Shown: one piece after another, positions 27,075 through 34,098 of the stretch | Layout: each line of letters starts with the position of its first letter | Position numbering within the stretch: the first letter of the stretch is position 1 | Source: Nocardia brasiliensis IFM 10847 | GTDB taxonomy: Bacteria > Actinomycetota > Actinomycetes > Mycobacteriales > Mycobacteriaceae | Assembly (NCBI RefSeq): GCF_000710915.1 | Contig: NZ_BAUA01000028.1 | Coordinates: forward strand, 1-36,956 | DNA length: 36,956 bases | Direction: 5' to 3' | The notes under the pieces: model-generated | Databases searched by the model: none | The model's input: only the letters and a program-made list of their open reading frames with translations | What the model was told of the DNA's origin: nothing | Position numbers and translations under genes: made by a program

Positions 27075-27096
27075 TGGGACATACGCCATTTCGGTT
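27075..27096 (+). repeat. Right copy of the 22-bp repeat flanking the catabolic cluster
   Basis: TGGGACA, then TAC, then GCCATTTCGGTT. It matches the copy at 19577-19598 in 20 of 22 positions in the same orientation and lies 53 bp after the MFS stop. The two copies enclose the GntR gene and its whole target operon. Confidence 0.5.
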
Positions 27097-27118
27097 CCCG
27101 TCTGCCATCGCGACCGGC

Positions 27119-27149
27119 ACGAGACCCCCACGGACAGTGGGGATCTCGT
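27119..27149. terminator. Hairpin after the MFS gene
   Basis: ACGAGACCCCCAC, a 5-nt loop and GTGGGGATCTCGT form a 13-bp stem with one mismatch. It lies between the ends of the convergent MFS (+) and DoxX-like (-) genes. Confidence 0.6.
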
Positions 27150-27191
27150 CGCGGCGAGGGGCGGCTCGGCGCCAACGGCAGAACTGTGCGC

Positions 27192-27548
27192 TCAGGCGAG
27201 GAACATGTCGAGACCGAGCACGATCGCGGTCGATATCGACAGCACGAGGAAGACCCCGGCCCCCGATAGGTTCCGGTCGCCGGCGCGTAGGTGGACGACG
27301 ATCGCGCCGCCGAAGTAGAGCACCAGCCCGATCGCGGCGGCGATCGCGAAGGGCGGGAACCAGATGCCCCAGACGAGACCGATCGTCGCGGCGATCTGCA
27401 GGCCGCCGAGCACGGTGAGCTGGGCATCGGTGAGGTGGACCGCGTCGGCGAAGCGGCGGATCCACGCGGGGCGGACGTATTTCATCACGCCGGAGTGGAG
27501 CATCGCCACGGCGAGCAGGACGGACAGGATCAAAGCTGCGATATGCAT
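27192..27548 (-). CDS. DoxX-like small membrane protein
   Basis: The 118-residue protein has four hydrophobic segments: IAALILSVLLAVAMLHSGVMKYV, AQLTVLGGLQIAATIGLVWGIWF, FAIAAAIGLVLYFGGAIVVHL and AGVFLVLSISTAIVLGLDMFLA. The pattern, with a Lys-Tyr after the first helix, fits the DoxX/DoxX-like membrane family linked in several bacteria to quinone or thiol redox stress. ATG at 27548. Ribosome binding site is poor. It diverges from an HxlR regulator across 49 bp, which includes the candidate operator at 27573-27589, so the two are almost certainly coregulated. Confidence 0.82.
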   Translation of the reverse strand: MHIAALILSVLLAVAMLHSGVMKYVRPAWIRRFADAVHLTDAQLTVLGGLQIAATIGLVWGIWFPPFAIAAAIGLVLYFGGAIVVHLRAGDRNLSGAGVFLVLSISTAIVLGLDMFLA

Positions 27549-27572
27549 GGGGGAAACGCTAGAAATCCGTCA

Positions 27573-27589
27573 GGTACCTTTTGGTAACC
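27573..27589. promoter_or_regulatory. Candidate HxlR operator
   Basis: GGTACCTTTTGGTAACC is an imperfect inverted repeat (GGTACC / GGTAACC around TTTT) in the 49-bp gap between the divergent DoxX-like and HxlR genes. It ends 8 bp ahead of the GTG at 27598, so binding would cover both promoters. The form resembles known HxlR-family sites. Confidence 0.6.
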
Positions 27590-27597
27590 TTCGGGCC

Positions 27598-27969
27598 GTG
27601 CGTCCTCCCGCCGGAATCATGTTCATGTCCGACTGCCCTGCGCGCACCGCGCTCGAGGTGATCGCGAACAAGTGGTCGGTGGTCACCCTGTACGCGCTCG
27701 CGGACGGCCCCAAGCGGCACAGTGAACTCGTCGCGCTGTCGGGCGGCATCTCCAGGAAGGTGCTGACCCAGACGCTGCGCCGACTGCAGAGCAACGGCCT
27801 CATCGATCGGCACCGCTACGCCGAAGCGCCCCCGCGGGTGGAATACAGCCTGACCCCGCTCGGCCGGACGCTGCAGGAGCCGATAGCGATGCTGACGCAG
27901 TGGGCACAGGTCCACGGAGAAGCGCTCGTCGACTTCCAGGAATCGGCAGGCGCAAGCCGAAGCCACTGA
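27598..27969 (+). CDS. HxlR-family transcriptional regulator
   Basis: The 123-residue protein is one HxlR winged helix: DCPARTALEVIANKWSVVTLYALADGPKRHSELVALSGGISRKVLTQTLRRLQSNGLIDRHRYAEAPPRVEYSLTPLGRTLQEPI. The single Cys near the N-terminus (residue 13 from the GTG, just before the first helix) is in the place of the redox-sensing Cys of YodB/QorR-type members, so it may sense quinones, aldehydes or thiol oxidants. GTG at 27598 is used; in-frame ATGs at 27619 and 27625 are alternatives. No ribosome binding site is evident, so the mRNA may be leaderless. Likely targets are the divergent DoxX-like gene and perhaps the DoxX gene downstream. Confidence 0.87.
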   Translation: MRPPAGIMFMSDCPARTALEVIANKWSVVTLYALADGPKRHSELVALSGGISRKVLTQTLRRLQSNGLIDRHRYAEAPPRVEYSLTPLGRTLQEPIAMLTQWAQVHGEALVDFQESAGASRSH

Positions 27970-28065
27970 AAATCTCGGGCAGGGACCGATTAATTCTTTT
28001 CGGGGTCTCCGTCTTCTCAGGTGAGCGCGCTACCCGACAGCGCGACCAACCCAGAAGGAAAGACC

Positions 28066-28497
28066 ATGACCGCCATCGCCGCCACCGCGCCCACCACCAT
28101 CCGTCCCGGCAAGGTCCGCAACCGCGTCCTGTGGAGCCTGCAGATCGTGCTGGGCTTGTTCTTCATCCTGGTCTCGGGCCTGCCGAAGCTGCTGAACATG
28201 GTTCCCGAGGAGAACACGGTGGCCATGCGGGAAGCCGGTCTCGGCTCGCCGTGGCTCATGTACTTCATCGGGGTCTGCGAGATCGCGGGCGGTATCGGCC
28301 TGCTCGTGCGGTACCTGAGCGGGCCGGCCGCGGCCGGACTGTCGGTCCTCACCCTGCTGGCCGCCGCCACCAACGTCTTCCTGACGGATATGCCCACGTA
28401 CGCACCCTTCCCGCTGGTGCTGTCGGCGATCTTCGCCTGGATCGCCTACGAGCGCCGCGACACCATCACCGGGCTGCGCTCGCTGCGCACCCGATGA
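28066..28497 (+). CDS. DoxX-family membrane protein
   Basis: The 143-residue protein has four transmembrane segments starting at VLWSLQIVLGLFFILVSGLPKLL, then SPWLMYFIGVCEIAGGIGLLVRYL, AGLSVLTLLAAATNVFL and PLVLSAIFAWIAY. The GxxKLL after the first helix and the ExAGGIGLL segment are typical of DoxX/DUF-type quinone-linked membrane proteins. The ATG at 28066 follows AAGGAAAG. It lies 96 bp after the HxlR gene in the same direction and may be a second target; two hairpins follow it. Confidence 0.85.
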   Translation: MTAIAATAPTTIRPGKVRNRVLWSLQIVLGLFFILVSGLPKLLNMVPEENTVAMREAGLGSPWLMYFIGVCEIAGGIGLLVRYLSGPAAAGLSVLTLLAAATNVFLTDMPTYAPFPLVLSAIFAWIAYERRDTITGLRSLRTR

Positions 28498-28516
28498 CCT
28501 CGCACTGAGACCGAAC

Positions 28517-28546
28517 ACGATCGGCGGGCTCGCGCCTGCCGATCGT
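28517..28546 (+). terminator. Hairpin with short T tail after the DoxX gene
   Basis: ACGATCGGC and GCCGATCGT are perfect 9-bp arms, extended by GG/CC pairs, around a CTCGCG loop, followed by TTT. It begins 19 bp after the DoxX stop and is a good terminator candidate. Confidence 0.7.
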
Positions 28547-28556
28547 TTCCGGCGTC

Positions 28557-28594
28557 GCCGGCAAGGGCGTTCCAGGGTTGGTCCCCTTGCCGGC
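28557..28594. terminator. Second hairpin, 10 bp after the first
   Basis: GCCGGCAAGGG and CCCTTGCCGGC are perfect 11-bp arms around a 16-nt loop. It may back up the previous terminator or end the minus-strand gene at 28701. Confidence 0.5.
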
Positions 28595-28700
28595 TCGGCG
28601 CAGGTCGGCGCGGGCCTGCGTACGGCAGTTACCGCTTGGGCGAACCGGATTCGATACGTGGCCGCCACGCCCCGGGACGACCTCGGCGTCGGCCAGCACC

Positions 28701-29048
28701 CTACTTCTTGATCTTGTCCAGGGGATACGTGGCCGTGGAGCTGACGACGATGGCGTAGACCGCCAAGAAAACCAGGACCGGCAGAGGGATGCGGCGTTCG
28801 GGATCCATCGCCACGTAGGCGGTGTAAGCGATGGGCGGAAGACAGAGTGCAGCGGATTGAGTCGCCCAAAAGGCCACCAGGTTGTTCGCCTTCTTGCGAC
28901 GCTGAGGGTCTGTGCGGGTGGTGTCCGGGATGCCCTCGCCGTAGCCCTCGCCAGGACTGGTCGCGACGCCGCGGTATCCCTTCGAGGCCATATAGATGCA
29001 GCTGACGAAGATCAGCCCGAATATCAAGCCGACGACGAATGCTTGCAT
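28701..29048 (-). CDS. Small membrane protein, unrecognised
   Basis: A 115-residue protein with three predicted transmembrane helices: MQAFVVGLIFGLIFVSCIYMA at the start, FWATQSAALCLPPIAYTAYVAM in the middle and LPVLVFLAVYAIVVSSTATYPL near the end, with a positive loop (DPQRRKKANN) between the first two and a Lys-rich C-terminus (LDKIKK). I do not recognise the family. The ATG at 29048 follows GTGAGGGG. A strong 14-bp inverted repeat lies 26-73 bp upstream in its promoter region. It appears to be a single-gene unit. Confidence 0.75.
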   Translation of the reverse strand: MQAFVVGLIFGLIFVSCIYMASKGYRGVATSPGEGYGEGIPDTTRTDPQRRKKANNLVAFWATQSAALCLPPIAYTAYVAMDPERRIPLPVLVFLAVYAIVVSSTATYPLDKIKK

Positions 29049-29073
29049 GACCCCTCACTCACATCCGTTATCA

Positions 29074-29121
29074 GCTGGATGGGTTCTACCGCTTCGGAGA
29101 TCGCGCCAGAACCCATCCAGC
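29074..29121. repeat. 14-bp perfect inverted repeat with 20-nt spacer
   Basis: GCTGGATGGGTTCT (29074-29087) and its exact complement (29108-29121) flank a 20-nt spacer. It lies just upstream of the minus-strand membrane-protein gene (start 29048), so it is either in its leader RNA or promoter, or is the relic of a small mobile element. Confidence 0.65.
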
Positions 29122-29451
29122 ACACTACTAATCCAGTGGCGACACGCCGATCACCACGGCAACGACTGCCGCGATACCTGTTGTCGGCCCAAAATGCTTA
29201 TACGACAAATTTTTTCGTCGACATTCGACCTGGACCCGAAGATCCAGGTCGTGCGCGAATTCACGCGCATACGACGCGCGGTTGCTCGCCGCCGACGGCA
29301 TGTTCGCGGAACTCGGCGCACGGACCGGCCGGAGTACTGGGCCGCGACGGCGGGCACCCGACTCCGGCCTGGCACGCCGCCCTGGCGGGCGCTTGGCTCC
29401 GGGTGGTCGGGTAGCCAGAACCGCTGTCAGGGCAGAGCACCCGGTCCCGGA
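29122..29451. other. Gene-poor gap with a probable relict coding segment
   Basis: There is no intact gene in this stretch. The first part is AT-richer than its surroundings (a run of T at about 29206-29213). A perfect 9-bp hairpin (CGACCTGGA / TCCAGGTCG) lies at 29226-29251. From about 29224 to 29414, G/C-ending codon stretches appear in three successive frames: FDLDPKIQVVREFTR, then AYDARLLAADGMFAELG, then AGVLGRDGGHPTPAWHAALAG ending at a TAG (29412-29414). This looks like a decayed gene with two frameshifts. The middle piece resembles the end of an ABC-exporter ATPase, but that likeness is weak. Confidence 0.35.
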
Positions 29452-30900
29452 TCAAACGGTGTCGGACGGCGTGGCGGCCAGTGTGCGCAGATATGTTGCG
29501 GCAGCTGCTTTTTCGCCGTACTCGGCGAATTCGAGCGGGGTGGCCTCGTGGTCGAGGTCCTCGATCGTGGGGTCTGCCCCAAGGGCGACAAGGGTTTCGG
29601 CCATCGGCACGTCGTCGTTCCACGCCGCCTCGTGCAGCGGGGTGCTGCGCCGCCGATGGTTGACGTCGAAGCCGAGGTCTACCAGCAGCCGGACCGCCGC
29701 GCGATGGCCGTGTTCGGCAGCCCGATTGATCAGATCGGGAGTGTCGGCGAGGGCCCGCGCCAGCAGTTCCGGCGCTGCCGTCGCGGCGGCACGGTCGCCC
29801 CGCAGACAGGCGGCGACGAACTGATCCTGCGGCCCGAGCACACCGGAAGCGCCTGCAAACCTGAGGATTTCAGCCACCTCGCGGTGTCCGTTCAGCATGG
29901 CCAATTCGTAGGGCGTGCGGCCGCCGAACGCCGGATGCGCTCCGCGGCCGTCGATTTCGGCGCCGTGGTCGAGCAGCAACCGGGTGCGCCGCGGCCCGCC
30001 GCGCAACGCGGCGGTCGACAGCTCCTCGCGCAGCAGTTGCGCGGGCGTGGCGAGGGTCGGCCCGAGTCTCGCCTTCCAGGGACCACCGTCGCCCGTGCCG
30101 AGTCCGAATTCCAGGAGCAGTTCCAGGTGCGTGGTGTCGTCGGACCAGGACCCACCGAGTCCCAGGTTGTACAGCGCCTGGCTGTCGTTGGCATTCGCGC
30201 CTGCCTCGAGCAGCAGGCGGGCCAGCGCCAGACCCTGCGGATGCCTCGGCTGATCCTCCTCCCCGCCGCCCAGTGCCCCGGTCAATGCGGTGAAGGGGGA
30301 GGGCAACCCGTCCCACAGGAAGCCCGCGTTCGGATCGGCACCGTGTTCGAGCAGCAGTCGCGCCGCATCGACGGCCCGTCCCGGCCTGGCAAGACGGGCA
30401 TAGCAGAGATAGAGCAGCGGCGGCCAGTCGAACGGGCCGCCGTCCGCGCGGGCGAGGGCGGGTTGTGCGGCAAGCAGCGTGCGCAGCGCATCGAAAGAAC
30501 CGGTGGCGGCCATGGTGTAGACGTTCGCCTCGGCCGCTCGTTCGCGCAGGGTGTCGGCCGCCGCGATGCGGCTGGGATAGTCGTCACCGTAGGTGAGACA
30601 AGCCAGCCGGAGAAACTCCCCGGACAGCTCGGCACCGGTCTCGACCTGATGCGGCGAACGGCTGTAGCGCGCGACGACGTCGATGTGCTGCTTCAGTTTC
30701 GGCCAGCTCGCGAAGCCGTAGCGCCGGGCCGTGACCAGCTGGGCCTCAGCCAGTTTCACCGGCGTGGCCGGATCCGGGTGGAACTCGGCGAACAGGGCGA
30801 GCGCGGCGGGATCGCCCGCCTCGGCGGCCTTGCGCAGCGCTTTCGCCTGCTTACGCAGGTGTTCGAGGTCGGGGTTGTCGCACAAACGTTGGACGGGCAC
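29452..30900 (-). CDS. Ankyrin-repeat protein
   Basis: The 482-residue cytoplasmic protein has an N-terminal helical region (LEHLRKQAKALRKAAEAGDPAALALFAEFHPDP) followed by ankyrin repeats over most of its length. Clear repeat units include AARLLLEHGADPNAGFLWDG, LARLLLEAGANANDSQALYNLG, TRLLLDHGAEIDGRGAHPAFGGRTPYELAMLNGHREVAEIL and AVRLLVDLGFDVNHRRRSTPLHEAAWNDDVPMAETLVALGADPTIEDLDHEATPLEFAEYG. These are protein-protein binding modules. The partner is unknown. I chose the GTG at 30900, preceded by AAGGAGG with a 5-nt spacer, over in-frame starts further upstream. No operon partner; the neighbouring TetR gene on the same strand is 233 bp away. Confidence 0.88.
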   Translation of the reverse strand: MPVQRLCDNPDLEHLRKQAKALRKAAEAGDPAALALFAEFHPDPATPVKLAEAQLVTARRYGFASWPKLKQHIDVVARYSRSPHQVETGAELSGEFLRLACLTYGDDYPSRIAAADTLRERAAEANVYTMAATGSFDALRTLLAAQPALARADGGPFDWPPLLYLCYARLARPGRAVDAARLLLEHGADPNAGFLWDGLPSPFTALTGALGGGEEDQPRHPQGLALARLLLEAGANANDSQALYNLGLGGSWSDDTTHLELLLEFGLGTGDGGPWKARLGPTLATPAQLLREELSTAALRGGPRRTRLLLDHGAEIDGRGAHPAFGGRTPYELAMLNGHREVAEILRFAGASGVLGPQDQFVAACLRGDRAAATAAPELLARALADTPDLINRAAEHGHRAAVRLLVDLGFDVNHRRRSTPLHEAAWNDDVPMAETLVALGADPTIEDLDHEATPLEFAEYGEKAAAATYLRTLAATPSDTV

Positions 30901-31133
30901 GATGGCCTCCTTTCCGTCAGCGCCTGGTGTCCGCGGCTCAGGCCGGAAAAGAGGAAGTGCGTCGAGCGTCGCAGCATCAGGTGGGCTACGCCCTTCCCGC
31001 GGACCGGTCGCACCCTGACGGTGCCTGACCAGCTTAACCGCAGCACGCGAGCACGCCATAGCCGTCCACGTCCCAGCTGGCATACGAGCCTGCCGCCGAT
31101 CAGCCGAGCCGTTACCCGCGCTCGCGGACCCGT

Positions 31134-31697
31134 TCAGGACAGCGGGAGCGACTGGTCGATGAGCAGGCGCGCGGCGCGGTCCGTGCGCGCGATGTCGCCG
31201 GTGACGAGGCGGTCTTGCAGGATGCCGCGCAATCCCGAAACGAGCAGCGTGGCAACCAATTCCGGATCGTCGACGATCCCGAGACCGCGCAGTCCGTCGG
31301 CCAGGGCGGCGACGAAGGTCGCGATCGCCGCGTTCGCGTACTCCGCGTAGGGACTCTCGGCCGCGCAGGCCGCGCCGAGCACCTGCAACATCACCCGAAC
31401 ACTGATCTGCCCCGCCCCGGCGGCGTTCGCCTGCCAGAAATCCCAGAGCCGGGCGCGCAGCGCGGTCGTGTCGGCGACCTCGGCGAACAGCGCGACGAGG
31501 TCGGGCCGCTGCGTCGCCAGGGCCTGCACCAGCAGCTCTTCCTTGGTGGCGAAGTAGTAGATCAGCATCCGCGAGCTGGTGCCGAGTTCGGCGGCGAGCG
31601 GCCGCAGGGACAGGTCGACGAGACCGTGATCGGCGATGTAGCGCACCACGGCGGCGAGCAGTTCGGCGCGTTTGACGTGATCCAAGGGCCGGGCCAT
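31134..31697 (-). CDS. TetR-family transcriptional regulator of the KAS gene
   Basis: The 187-residue protein has a TetR DNA-binding domain at the N-terminus: [51 protein letters not shown] (residues about 9-60), with LIYYF as helix 3/4, then a ligand-binding domain. I used the ATG at 31697 ([10 protein letters not shown]); a start 33 nt further up would cover the operator. It diverges from the KasA-like gene across about 40 bp that hold a perfect palindrome, so it almost certainly controls both itself and that gene. Confidence 0.88.
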   Translation of the reverse strand: MARPLDHVKRAELLAAVVRYIADHGLVDLSLRPLAAELGTSSRMLIYYFATKEELLVQALATQRPDLVALFAEVADTTALRARLWDFWQANAAGAGQISVRVMLQVLGAACAAESPYAEYANAAIATFVAALADGLRGLGIVDDPELVATLLVSGLRGILQDRLVTGDIARTDRAARLLIDQSLPLS

Positions 31698-31704
31698 GGG
31701 TTGA

Positions 31705-31758
31705 CTGTAGCGATTGCTACAGGTATTCATGACATCGTGACTGTAACGATCGCTTCAG
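31705..31758. promoter_or_regulatory. Two TetR-type operators between TetR and KAS genes
   Basis: Site 1, CTGTAGCGATTGCTACAG (31705-31722), has perfect 7-bp arms around GATT. Site 2, CTGTAACGATCGCTTCAG (31741-31758), keeps the same outer CTGTA/CAG and a GATC centre but is imperfect, and it overlaps the first codons of the KAS gene. Centres are 36 bp apart. Confidence 0.7.
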
Positions 31759-32981
31759 AAACTCGGGACTCCGTCGTCGTCACCGGCTATGCGGCCACCA
31801 CCTCGCTGGCCGGCGACATGGACGCGACCTGGTCCGAGTTGCTGCTCGGGCACAGCGGGATCGGCGAGCTGACCGACGATTTCGTGCGCGACTACGACCT
31901 GCCGGTGCGCATCGGCGGCAAGCTGACGACACCGCCCGGCGCCTACCTGACCAGGGTCGAACAGCGGCGACTGTCCTACGTCGAACAGCTGGCCCTGGTG
32001 CTGGGCCGCGACGTGTGGCGCAGTGCGGGCGCGCCCGAGGTGGACGGCGAGCGACTGGCCGTCGCGATCGGCACCGGACTCGGCGGCGCGGACGCGCTCA
32101 TCGGCGCGGTCGACGCGATGCGCGGCGGCGGCTACCGGAAGGTGCCGCCGCTGTCGGTGCCGATGGTGATGCCGAACGGCCCGGCCGCCACGGTTGGGCT
32201 CGAAATCGGTGCCAAGGCAGGCGTTTTCGCGCCAGTTTCGGCCTGCTCGTCCGGTTCGGAAGCGATCGCGAACGCGTGGCGCCTGATCCGGACCGGCGAG
32301 GCCGACGTGGTGGTGGCGGGCGGAGTGGAGGGGCATATCCACGAAGTGCCGATCGCCAGCTTCGCCATCATGCGCGCGATGAGCACCCGTAACGACGAAC
32401 CGCAACGAGCGTCCAGACCGTTCGACCGGGACCGGGACGGGTTCGTCTTCGGTGAGGCGGGCGCGCTGCTGGTGCTCGAATCGGAGCGGCACGCGCGGGC
32501 GCGCGGCGCCGAGATCCACGGGCGCGTGCTCGGTGCGGGCATCACCTCCGACTCCTTCCATATCGTCGCTTCCGAACCCGAGGGCATCGGCGCGGCCCGC
32601 GCGATGCGCAAGGCGATCCAGACGGCGGGACTGCGGGCGTCGGATATCCAGCACATCAACGCCCACGCGACCTCGACCTCGATCGGCGACGCCTCCGAGG
32701 CCAACGCGATCGCCGCGGTCGCCCCCGAGGCCTCGGTCTATGCGCCCAAATCCGCACTCGGCCATTCGATCGGCGCGGTCGGCGCGCTGGAATCGCTGGT
32801 CACCATATTGACGCTGCGGGATCAAATCGTCCCGCCCACACTGAATCTCGACCACCAGGACCCGGCGATCGAACTGGATATCGTCGCGGGCGCGCCGCGC
32901 GCACAGCGCATCGATTACGCGCTGAACAATTCGTTCGGGTTCGGCGGGCACAACGTCGCGCTGGCCTTCGGCCGGGTCTAG
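31737..32981 (+). CDS. KasA-type beta-ketoacyl-ACP synthase
   Basis: The 414-residue protein is very close in layout to mycobacterial KasA (about 416 aa). It has the catalytic Cys170 in [16 protein letters not shown], His310 in INAHATST, Lys338 and His343 in [19 protein letters not shown], and the C-terminal [17 protein letters not shown]. It condenses malonyl-ACP with an acyl-ACP to extend fatty acids. Unlike the KasA-KasB pair of the FAS-II operon, it stands alone with its own TetR, so it is a paralogue used for a special lipid or under special conditions (inference). The normal KasA HGTA motif reads HATS here. The GTG at 31737 lacks a ribosome binding site and lies at the second operator. 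A damaged thioesterase gene follows. Confidence 0.87.
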   Translation: MTVTIASETRDSVVVTGYAATTSLAGDMDATWSELLLGHSGIGELTDDFVRDYDLPVRIGGKLTTPPGAYLTRVEQRRLSYVEQLALVLGRDVWRSAGAPEVDGERLAVAIGTGLGGADALIGAVDAMRGGGYRKVPPLSVPMVMPNGPAATVGLEIGAKAGVFAPVSACSSGSEAIANAWRLIRTGEADVVVAGGVEGHIHEVPIASFAIMRAMSTRNDEPQRASRPFDRDRDGFVFGEAGALLVLESERHARARGAEIHGRVLGAGITSDSFHIVASEPEGIGAARAMRKAIQTAGLRASDIQHINAHATSTSIGDASEANAIAAVAPEASVYAPKSALGHSIGAVGALESLVTILTLRDQIVPPTLNLDHQDPAIELDIVAGAPRAQRIDYALNNSFGFGGHNVALAFGRV

Positions 32982-33083
32982 GCCGCGCGGCGGAGCCCAA
33001 AATCCCGGGTGCGCAGCGGCCGTTGTACAACGGTTGACGACGCACAGCCGGCAATGCCGCCGAACCGAAGGACGGACAACAAC

Positions 33084-33601
33084 GTGAGCGACGCCTTCTA
33101 CGTGCCCGATCCGGATGATCCGCAGCGGTTCGTCTCGACCGAACTGACCCGCGGCCCCTGGTCACCGGACGCGCAGCACGCCGGCCCGCCGTCGGCTCTG
33201 CTCGGCCACGCGATCGAGCGGTGCGAGCCACGCGAGGGCTTCCAGGCATCGAATACCGTTTCATCACAGGGTCTTTCGTCGATCCCGGCCCGGCGATCTG
33301 CTGGATCCGGCTGAAGTACCCGATCGTCGCGGGCACCGACCCGAGCCCGTTGGAACGCGCGCTGGCCGCCGCCGATTCGGGCAACGGCGTCAGTTCCGTA
33401 CTGGACTGGTCGGCGTATCTGTTCATCAACACCGACCTGACTGTCACGCTGCATCGCCAGCCCGCGGGGGAATGGGTGTGCCTCGACGCGGCCACCTACC
33501 CGCAGCCGCACGGCATCGGCCTCGCCGAATCCGCGCTCTACGACGAGAAAGGCCCGCTCGGGCGCAGCACCCAGACACTGTTGCTGGCCCCGCGAGGCTA
33601 G
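33084..33601 (+). pseudogene. Acyl-CoA thioesterase-family gene with a large internal deletion
   Basis: The first about 54 codons from the GTG at 33084 encode SDAFYVPDPDDPQRFVSTELTRGPWSPDAQHAGPPSALLGHAIERCEPREGF, the N-terminus of a TesB-like hotdog thioesterase family protein. The frame then turns to nonsense and stops at 33314. In another frame, from about 33247, the DNA encodes IEYRFITGSFVDPGPAICWIRLKYPIVAGTDPSPLERALAAADSGNGVSSVLDWSAYLFINTDLTVTLHRQPAGEWVCLDAATYPQPHGIGLAESALYDEKGPLGRSTQTLL, the C-terminal half. Complete relatives are about 260-270 aa; only about 172 codons remain. So about 270-300 bp between the halves are gone and the frame is shifted. It follows the KAS gene and may once have worked with it. 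Confidence 0.82.
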
Positions 33602-33605
33602 CAGT

Positions 33606-34013
33606 TCAGGCGCGGCTGGAGATCTGCTGTACGGCCCAGCCGTTGCCGTCGGGGTCGGTGAAGAACACGAAGCCGACATTGTCGAGCGGGTCGGGCATCG
33701 GCCGGGGGTTCTCACCGAGCACCTGGACCTCGCCGACCTGCACGCCGCGAGCGGTCAACTCGGCGTGGGCTTTCCGGATATCAGGGACCACCAGTTGCAA
33801 GCCCTGCAGTGAGCCGGGCGGCATCGTCGTGAAGGAGCCCGAGCCGATCACGATGGAACAGCCGGAGCCCGGCGGCGTGAGCTGCACCATGCGCATCTCG
33901 TCACCGAACACCGTGTCGTGGTCCACGACGAATCCGAGTTTCTGCGCATAGAATTCTTTGGCTCGGTCGACGTCCGATACGGGGACGATCACGACCTCGA
34001 GCGTCCAGTTCAT
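33606..34013 (-). CDS. VOC-superfamily protein
   Basis: The 135-residue protein has the glyoxalase-like double beta-alpha-beta fold: LEVVIVPVSDVDRAKEFYAQKLGFVVDHDTVFGDEMRMVQLTPPGSGCSIVIG, then LQLVVPDIRKAHAELTARGVQVGEVQVLGENPRPMPDPLDNVGFVFFTDPDGNGWAVQQIS. The usual C-terminal Glu is replaced by Gln (WAVQQI), so metal binding may be altered. The ATG at 34013 follows AAAGGAA with a 5-nt spacer. It ends four bases from the end of the convergent thioesterase remnant and lies 85 bp downstream of a TetR gene on the same strand. Substrate unknown. Confidence 0.85.
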   Translation of the reverse strand: MNWTLEVVIVPVSDVDRAKEFYAQKLGFVVDHDTVFGDEMRMVQLTPPGSGCSIVIGSGSFTTMPPGSLQGLQLVVPDIRKAHAELTARGVQVGEVQVLGENPRPMPDPLDNVGFVFFTDPDGNGWAVQQISSRA

Positions 34014-34098
34014 GGCGGTTCCTTTCGCAGCCCGGTGCGGTATTCCTACCAGTGCAGACCGAGCCGGGCGGCGGAACTCACCGGTCTCGTGCGGCGGT

